A DNA stretch of 61,179 bases, taken from positions 1 to 61,179 of the forward strand of contig CACZBS010000018.1 in the NCBI GenBank assembly GCA_902779455.1, in the 5' to 3' direction. The translations under genes were made by a program, and so were the position numbers. Positions 55,818 through 61,179 of the stretch are shown here, piece after piece. Origin of the DNA: an uncultured Prevotellaceae bacterium (GTDB lineage Bacteria > Bacteroidota > Bacteroidia > Bacteroidales > Bacteroidaceae). The stretch's first letter is position 1; each line of letters begins with the position of its first letter. The notes below the pieces were generated by a model, which saw nothing but the letters and a program-made list of their open reading frames with translations, was not told the DNA's origin and did not search any database.

Positions 55818-56947
55818 AGCTCACGGTCGTCATCGTAAGCTACAACGTGCGCTACTTCCTGGAGCAGTGCATCATCAGCGTGCAACGGGCCTGCAAGGAC
55901 CTGGAGTATGAGATATACGTCGTCGACAATGACTCCAGCGACGACACCGTCGACTACATCACGCGCCGCTTCGGTGATGCCATCACGCTCATAGAGAGCC
56001 AGCACAACCTGGGCTTCGCGCGGGCCAATAACATCGCGATACGTCAGACCGAGAGTCAATACGTGCTGCTGCTCAATCCTGACACTTTCGTCGGTGAGAA
56101 CAGCATCCGCACCGTCATCGACTTCATGGATGCTCACCCCAAGGCGGGTGGGGTAGGGGTGATGATGCACAACCCTGACGGCACCGTTGCCCGCGAGTCG
56201 CGCCGTGGACTGCCCACGCCATGGGTCTCGCTGCTGAAGATGCTGGGCAAATCGAAACGCTACTACATGAGCCATTTGCCATGGGATGAGCCGGCACAGA
56301 TTGAGGTGATGAGCGGTGCCTTCTGCATGCTACGCCGTGAGGCCCTCGACAAGGTGGGACTGCTCGACGAGGACTTCTTCATGTACGGCGAGGACATCGA
56401 CCTGAGCTATCGCATCATGAAGGGTGGATTCGAGAACTGGTATGTTCCCGCTAAGATCGTCCACTATAAGGGTGAGTCGACGCATAAGACGAGCTATCGC
56501 TACGTCCACGTGTTCTATCAGGCCATGGCCATCTTCTTCCGCAAGCACTATGGTCATCTCTCCATCCTCGTGACGCTGCCCATCCATCTGGCCATCTACA
56601 TGCGGGCCTTCATCGCACTCATACACATGCAGGGACAGCGCATACGCGAGTCGCTGGGATTATACGCGCGCCGGGCGGCTGAGGTGGACTATGCCTTTGC
56701 CGGCAGCACACGCATGCAGACGGAGTGTCGGAAACTGGCCAAGCGCAAAGGCCTCCAGGGACGCTTCGGCTTCTCTGCCAACGAGGTGGAGATGAGCGAG
56801 CATACGTGTCTCGTATATGACTCCCAGAAGTACAGCTTTGACGATATTATTGCCGACGCCCGACAGCGGGCCGGCCGATTCAAGTGCATCGGCACCTACA
56901 ACAGCGATACGCGGTTGCTCATCACACCAAACGACATCTTCAGATGA
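55814..56947 (+). CDS. Glycosyltransferase family 2
   Basis: This 377-aa GT-A fold enzyme has the N-terminal VVIVSYNVRYFLEQCI, the nucleotide-sugar site YVVDNDSSDDTVDYI, the NLGFARANNIAI block, the metal-binding LLLNPDTF, and the acceptor part MSGAFCMLRREAL with the ED motif YGEDIDLSYR. A hydrophobic stretch (LSILVTLPIHLAIYMRAFI) and a ~100-residue C-terminal extension follow. It probably adds a sugar to a cell-surface glycan such as LPS or capsule. The substrate is unknown. It overlaps its neighbours on both sides by 4 bases. Confidence 0.9.
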   Translation: MKLTVVIVSYNVRYFLEQCIISVQRACKDLEYEIYVVDNDSSDDTVDYITRRFGDAITLIESQHNLGFARANNIAIRQTESQYVLLLNPDTFVGENSIRTVIDFMDAHPKAGGVGVMMHNPDGTVARESRRGLPTPWVSLLKMLGKSKRYYMSHLPWDEPAQIEVMSGAFCMLRREALDKVGLLDEDFFMYGEDIDLSYRIMKGGFENWYVPAKIVHYKGESTHKTSYRYVHVFYQAMAIFFRKHYGHLSILVTLPIHLAIYMRAFIALIHMQGQRIRESLGLYARRAAEVDYAFAGSTRMQTECRKLAKRKGLQGRFGFSANEVEMSEHTCLVYDSQKYSFDDIIADARQRAGRFKCIGTYNSDTRLLITPNDIFR

Positions 56948-57459
56948 CCGGCAGCAACCAACGAACCCGTCTGCGGGCGATGGAGCCCGAGGATCTTGAC
57001 CTCCTCTATCGCATCGAGAACGACGTCGAGCTATGGGACGTCGGCACTACCAGCGTGCCCTATTCGCGCTATGTGCTGCACGACTTCCTGGCCAGCAGCT
57101 CTGGCGACATCTACACCGACAAGCAGCTGCGTCTGGTCGTGGAGAATGAAGACGCCGAGGTGGTGGGGCTGCTCGACCTGTGTCACTTTGATCCCAAGCA
57201 TCTCCGGTCGGAGGTCGGGATGGTCATCGAACGGCCCTGGCGGCAGAAAGGCTATGGACTGGAGGCTCTGCAGCAGTGTATAGCCTACGCGCGGCGTACG
57301 CTCCATCTGCATCAGCTCTATGCCGTCGTGTCGTCCGACAACGAGGCAGCCCTCCGCCTCTTTGCCGCAGCAGGCTTCAAATCGTCGGCCTGCCTGTCCG
57401 AGTGGCTTTTCGACGGCGATGGATACCGCGATGCCGTGGTGATGCAACGCACCCTATAA
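56944..57459 (+). CDS. GNAT-family N-acetyltransferase
   Basis: 171 aa from ATG 56944 (ATGA overlap with the glycosyltransferase stop). The open frame extends further upstream to 56884, but that part overlaps the upstream gene. The GNAT core is LRLVVENEDAEVVGLLDL, then the CoA-binding RPWRQKGYGLEALQQCI and VVSSDNEAALRLFAAAGF. This resembles SpeG/RimJ-type acetyltransferases. The substrate is unknown. Confidence 0.9.
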   Translation: MTGSNQRTRLRAMEPEDLDLLYRIENDVELWDVGTTSVPYSRYVLHDFLASSSGDIYTDKQLRLVVENEDAEVVGLLDLCHFDPKHLRSEVGMVIERPWRQKGYGLEALQQCIAYARRTLHLHQLYAVVSSDNEAALRLFAAAGFKSSACLSEWLFDGDGYRDAVVMQRTL

Positions 57460-57475
57460 CAAGCACAATTTCTTC

Positions 57476-58201
57476 TTATTTCCTGCGTCGGAACTCTGCG
57501 CATGTGATGGCCGTGGCAATGGCCACGTTGAGGCTTTCAGGACCCTCGTGGTAGCGAGGTATGAGCAGCCGGTGGCTGACGAGCCGCCTCACCTCAGGCG
57601 AGATGCCGTTGCCCTCGTTGCCCATCACGATGATGCCCTCCTGCGAGAGCGCCTCGTCGTAGATGCAACGTCCGTCGAGCAATGTTCCGTAGACGGGCAC
57701 CTGCGACCTGCCGATGAGCTCCACCAGATCAGTATAAATAATGTTTACGCGCGCAATGCTTCCCATCGTGGCCTGAACCACCTTGGGGCTCCAGGCGTCG
57801 GCCGTGTCCTCCGAGCAGTAGATGGTCGTGATGCCAAACCAGTCGGCCACGCGAATGATCGTGCCCAGATTGCCGGGATCCTGGACGCCGTCGAGTGCCA
57901 GCCGCAGGCCAGCCTCCTCCTGAGGATTCTTTTGCTCGGGAATCCTGAACACGGCCAACACCTCCTGCGGATGCTGCAGGAAACTGAGTTTTCGCAGCTC
58001 GTCGGCACTGATACGCTGGGGCTCCATGATGCCTTGTGGCTGCTGCCACGACTCGGTGGCAAAGATTTTGACGGGGCGGAATCCGCTACTGATGAGGTCG
58101 CCCACTACTTTGGGCCCCTCGGCCACGAAGGCTCCCTCAGACCGGCGGTGCTTTTTCATCTCCAGCTGGCGGACGTATTTCTGGTCATTCTTGCTTAACA
58201 T
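57476..58201 (-). CDS. TrmH/SpoU-family RNA 2'-O-methyltransferase (RlmB-like)
   Basis: 241-aa SPOUT methyltransferase. The N-terminal substrate-binding part reads RRSEGAFVAEGPKVVGDLI. The three SPOUT motifs are VQDPGNLGTIIRVADWFG, VMGNEGNGISPEV and IPRYHEGPESLNVAIATAI. It methylates a ribose in rRNA or tRNA, with 23S rRNA the likely target, but this is not certain. The -7 box TAACTTTG (- strand, 58213-58206) ends 4 bases before the ATG, so the mRNA is probably leaderless. It is convergent with the GNAT gene. Confidence 0.9.
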   Translation of the reverse strand: MLSKNDQKYVRQLEMKKHRRSEGAFVAEGPKVVGDLISSGFRPVKIFATESWQQPQGIMEPQRISADELRKLSFLQHPQEVLAVFRIPEQKNPQEEAGLRLALDGVQDPGNLGTIIRVADWFGITTIYCSEDTADAWSPKVVQATMGSIARVNIIYTDLVELIGRSQVPVYGTLLDGRCIYDEALSQEGIIVMGNEGNGISPEVRRLVSHRLLIPRYHEGPESLNVAIATAITCAEFRRRK

Positions 58202-58297
58202 GCCGCAAAGTTACGACTAATTTGCGGATTTCCGTGTCTTGTCCTTGGTTAAAAATAAATAATTGTCAGCATCGCAATGCATTTTTTGCTCATTTTC

Positions 58298-58329
58298 TTT
58301 GGCCGTGTGCGAAAAATCGTGTAACTTTG
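58298..58329 (+). promoter_or_regulatory. ppdK promoter
   Basis: TTTG (58298-58301), a 20-base spacer, then TAACTTTG (58322-58329) is a textbook Bacteroidetes sigma-ABfr promoter. It leaves a leader of about 45 bases before the ATG at 58381. Confidence 0.85.
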
Positions 58330-58380
58330 CACAATTCCATAAAACTTATATAACCATTTATCATCAATATCAATTAACTA

Positions 58381-61101
58381 ATGAGTCAAAAAAGAGTTTA
58401 CCTCTTCGGCAATGGTAAGGCCGAAGGTAATGCAAAAATGCGTGAGGAACTTGGTGGCAAGGGTGCTAACCTGGCCGAAATGAATCTCATCGGCGTCCCC
58501 GTTCCTCCTGGTTTCACCATCACGACCGACTGCTGCAACGAGTACTACAAGGTTGGACAGCAGAAGATCATGGAGCTGCTTCAGGACGACGTCATGGCTG
58601 CCGTGAAGCACATCGAGGTGCTGATGAACTCGAAGTTCGGCGACAAGGAGAACCCCCTGCTCGTCTCGGTTCGTTCGGGTGCCCGCGCTTCCATGCCTGG
58701 CATGATGGACACCATCCTCAACCTCGGTCTGAACGACGAGGTGGCCGAGGGTATGTGCAAGAAGACCAATAACCCCCACTTCGTCTATGACTCCTATCGT
58801 CGCTTCGTGCAGATGTACGGCGACGTGGTGCTTGAGATGAAGCCCGTCAACAAGGAAGACATCGACCCGTTCGAGGAGATCATCGAGAAGGTGAAGGAAG
58901 AGCGCGGTGTGAAGCTCGACAAGGACCTCAACGTCGACGAGCTGAAGAAACTGGTCCGCCTGTTCAAGGAGGCCATCAAGGAGCGCACCGGCAAGGACTT
59001 CCCCAACGATCCTATCGAGCAGCTCTGGGGCGCCATCTGCGCCGTGTTCCGCAGCTGGATGAACGAGCGCGCCATCCTCTACCGCAAGATGGAGGGCATA
59101 CCCGACGAGTGGGGTACGGCCGTCAGCGTGATGGCCATGGTGTTTGGTAACATGGGCGACACGTCGGCCACAGGTGTATGCTTCAGCCGCGACGCTGCCA
59201 ACGGCGAGAACGTGTTCAATGGTGAGTATCTTGTCAACGCTCAGGGTGAGGACGTCGTTGCCGGTATCCGCACACCTCAGCAGATCACCAAGCTCGGTTC
59301 ACAGCGTTGGGCAGAGCGCGCCGGTATCAGCGAGGCAGAGCGTGCTGCCAAGTATCCCTCTATGGAGGAAGCTATGCCCGAGATCTACAAGGAGCTCGAC
59401 GGCATCCAGAACAAGCTCGAGGAGCACTATCGCGACATGCAGGACATGGAGTTCACCGTTCAGGAGGGCAAGCTCTGGTTCCTCCAGACGCGTAACGGCA
59501 AGCGCACCGGTGCTGCCATGGTGAAGATCGCCATCGACCTGCTCCACGAGGGCAAGATCGACGAGAAGACCGCCATCATGCGCTGCGAGCCCCAGAAGCT
59601 CGACGAGCTGCTCCATCCCGTCTTCGACAAGAAGGCCCTGACCACCGCCAAGGTTATCGCACAGGGTCTGCCCGCCAGCCCCGGTGCCGGTTGCGGCCAG
59701 ATCGTCTTCCACGCTGACGACGCTCAGGCATGGCATGCCGATGGTCATAAGGTGGTGCTCGTCCGCATCGAGACCAGCCCCGAGGACCTCGCAGGTATGT
59801 CGGCTGCTGAGGGCATCCTGACCGCACGTGGCGGCATGACCTCTCACGCTGCCGTCGTGGCACGTGGCATGGGTAAGTGCTGCGTCTCTGGCGTCGGAGC
59901 CCTGAACGTCGACTATAAGGCTAAGACCGTCGAGATTGACGGCGTGGTCTACAAGGAAGGCGACTATATCTCCATCAACGGCACGACCGGTCAGGTCTAT
60001 GCCGGCGAGGTGCCCACGAAGGCTGCTGAGCTCAGCGGCGACTTCAAGGAGCTGATGGACCTCTGCGACAAGTACACCAAGCTGCAGGTTCGCACCAATG
60101 CCGATACGCCCCACGATGCACAGGTGGCTCGCAACTTCGGCGCCAAGGGTATCGGTCTGACCCGTACGGAGCACATGTTCTTCGAGGACAAGAAGATCAT
60201 CGCTATGCGCGAGATGATCCTCGCCGACAGCGTTGCCGGACGTGAGAAGGCACTGGCTAAGCTGCTGCCCTATCAGAAGGCTGACTTCAAGGGCATCCTC
60301 GAGGCTATGGACGGACTGCCCGTCAACATCCGCCTGCTCGATCCTCCTCTCCACGAGTTCGTTCCCCACGATCTGGCTGGACAGGAAGTGATGGCTAAGG
60401 AGATGGGTGTCTCGCTGGAGACCATCCAGCGCCGTGTGGCCTCTCTGGCAGAGAACAACCCGATGCTGGGTCACCGTGGCTGCCGTCTGGGCATCACCTT
60501 CCCCGAAATCACCGCTATGCAGACCCGCGCCATCCTCGGTGCTGCCTGCGAGCTGAAGAAGGAGGGCAAGCACCCCATGCCTGAGATCATGGTGCCCCTG
60601 ATTGGTATCCTCCATGAGCTGAAGCAGCAGAAGGACATCATCCTGTCGACTGCCAAGGAAGTGTTTGCCGCCGAGGGCGTTGAGGTCGAGTTTGAGATTG
60701 GTACGATGATTGAGATTCCTCGTGCAGCTCTGACCGCTGACCGCATTGCCACTGAGGCACAGTACTTCTCATTCGGTACGAATGACCTGACTCAGATGAC
60801 CTTCGGCTACTCACGCGACGACATCGCATCCTTCCTGCCCGTGTATCTGGACAAGAAGATCCTGAAGGTCGATCCCTTCCAGGTGCTCGACCAGAACGGT
60901 GTCGGCAAGCTCATCAAGTACGCCGTCCGCCAGGGCCGCGAGGTGCGTCCCGACCTGCGTTGTGGCATCTGCGGTGAGCACGGTGGTGAGCCTTCGTCGG
61001 TGAAGTTCTGCGCCAAGATCGGCATGAACTACGCCAGCTGCTCGCCCTTCCGCGTCCCCATCGCCCGTCTGGCCGCCGCACAGGCCGCTGTAGAAGAATA
61101 A
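58381..61101 (+). CDS. ppdK: Pyruvate, phosphate dikinase
   Basis: This 906-aa cytosolic enzyme interconverts pyruvate, ATP and Pi with PEP, AMP and PPi in central carbon metabolism. The ATP-grasp part includes GGKGANLAEMNLIGVPVPPGF and LVSVRSGARASMPGMMDT. The swivelling domain has the phosphorylated His in GGMTSHAAVVARGMGK (about residue 489). The PEP/pyruvate barrel includes GIGLTRTEHMFFE and the active-site Cys block CGICGEHGGEPSSV. Length and motifs are complete. Single-gene transcript with its own promoter and terminator. Confidence 0.98.
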   Translation: MSQKRVYLFGNGKAEGNAKMREELGGKGANLAEMNLIGVPVPPGFTITTDCCNEYYKVGQQKIMELLQDDVMAAVKHIEVLMNSKFGDKENPLLVSVRSGARASMPGMMDTILNLGLNDEVAEGMCKKTNNPHFVYDSYRRFVQMYGDVVLEMKPVNKEDIDPFEEIIEKVKEERGVKLDKDLNVDELKKLVRLFKEAIKERTGKDFPNDPIEQLWGAICAVFRSWMNERAILYRKMEGIPDEWGTAVSVMAMVFGNMGDTSATGVCFSRDAANGENVFNGEYLVNAQGEDVVAGIRTPQQITKLGSQRWAERAGISEAERAAKYPSMEEAMPEIYKELDGIQNKLEEHYRDMQDMEFTVQEGKLWFLQTRNGKRTGAAMVKIAIDLLHEGKIDEKTAIMRCEPQKLDELLHPVFDKKALTTAKVIAQGLPASPGAGCGQIVFHADDAQAWHADGHKVVLVRIETSPEDLAGMSAAEGILTARGGMTSHAAVVARGMGKCCVSGVGALNVDYKAKTVEIDGVVYKEGDYISINGTTGQVYAGEVPTKAAELSGDFKELMDLCDKYTKLQVRTNADTPHDAQVARNFGAKGIGLTRTEHMFFEDKKIIAMREMILADSVAGREKALAKLLPYQKADFKGILEAMDGLPVNIRLLDPPLHEFVPHDLAGQEVMAKEMGVSLETIQRRVASLAENNPMLGHRGCRLGITFPEITAMQTRAILGAACELKKEGKHPMPEIMVPLIGILHELKQQKDIILSTAKEVFAAEGVEVEFEIGTMIEIPRAALTADRIATEAQYFSFGTNDLTQMTFGYSRDDIASFLPVYLDKKILKVDPFQVLDQNGVGKLIKYAVRQGREVRPDLRCGICGEHGGEPSSVKFCAKIGMNYASCSPFRVPIARLAAAQAAVEE

Positions 61102-61131
61102 ACGGAAAGTGCTGAAAATTAGCTACATACA

Positions 61132-61174
61132 GGGCAAGTATCTGGGAAACAGGTACTTGCCCTTAGTTTTTTGT
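61132..61174 (+). terminator. Rho-independent terminator of ppdK
   Basis: GGGCAAGTA (61132-61140) pairs with TACTTGCCC (61154-61162), followed by TTAGTTTTTT. It lies 30 bases after the stop codon. Confidence 0.9.
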
Positions 61175-61179
61175 GCATG

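Overview
The window looks like a chromosomal contig from a Prevotella-like member of the Bacteroidales. The evidence is promoters with a TAnnTTTG -7 box, type V (FimA/Mfa) fimbrial lipoproteins, T9SS-type C-terminal tails, DUF3575/DUF3868/DUF4293/DUF4468 proteins, a Bacteroidetes-type omega subunit and high overall GC with AT-rich adhesin segments. The species cannot be named from the sequence alone.

Bases 1-33.9 kb hold two fimbrial gene clusters on the + strand. Cluster 1 (1-15.3 kb) has the 3' end of a DUF3868/OmpA-type gene, DUF3575, a complete DUF3868/OmpA/TPR gene, a Mfa1-type major subunit, a Mfa2/FimB-type anchor, two minor subunits and a giant (about 2070 aa) T9SS-type protein, ending at a strong terminator. 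Between the clusters are a small lipoprotein, tandem repeats and a truncated IS256-variant transposase fused to the last 65 codons of another DUF3868 gene. Cluster 2 (17.3-33.8 kb) has a major subunit, an anchor, three further paralogues of that major subunit (one with a six-motif DxDxDG calcium-type insert), and three tip or accessory proteins. One of these ends in an AT-rich DUF1566/Lcl-type lectin-like module.

Bases 34.2-45.1 kb hold pyrK-pyrD behind a tandemly duplicated promoter, a secreted multidomain pectate lyase-like protein, a cobalamin riboswitch on the - strand with no recognisable downstream gene, folK, a TetR regulator, and a - strand operon of DUF4468, a small membrane protein and a putative porin. 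Bases 45.5-48.4 kb encode one MmeI-like restriction-modification polypeptide. Its gene is invaded in frame by a palindromic element that also occurs in several nearby intergenic regions.

Bases 48.5-61.2 kb are housekeeping: uvrB (-), then a tightly packed + strand run (bamD, rpoZ-like omega, DUF4293, engB, ABC-F, recR, a membrane protein, GT2, GNAT), a TrmH-family RNA methyltransferase (-) and ppdK with a classic promoter and terminator.

The most interesting features are the coding palindromic element read in two frames of the restriction-modification gene, the orphan B12 riboswitch, the modular tip adhesin, the calcium-motif insertion in a fimbrillin, and cluster-wide sequence rules (a conserved TR[A/M] site, C-terminal Trp motifs shared by subunit and anchor, and a GC-rich hairpin after each major-subunit gene).
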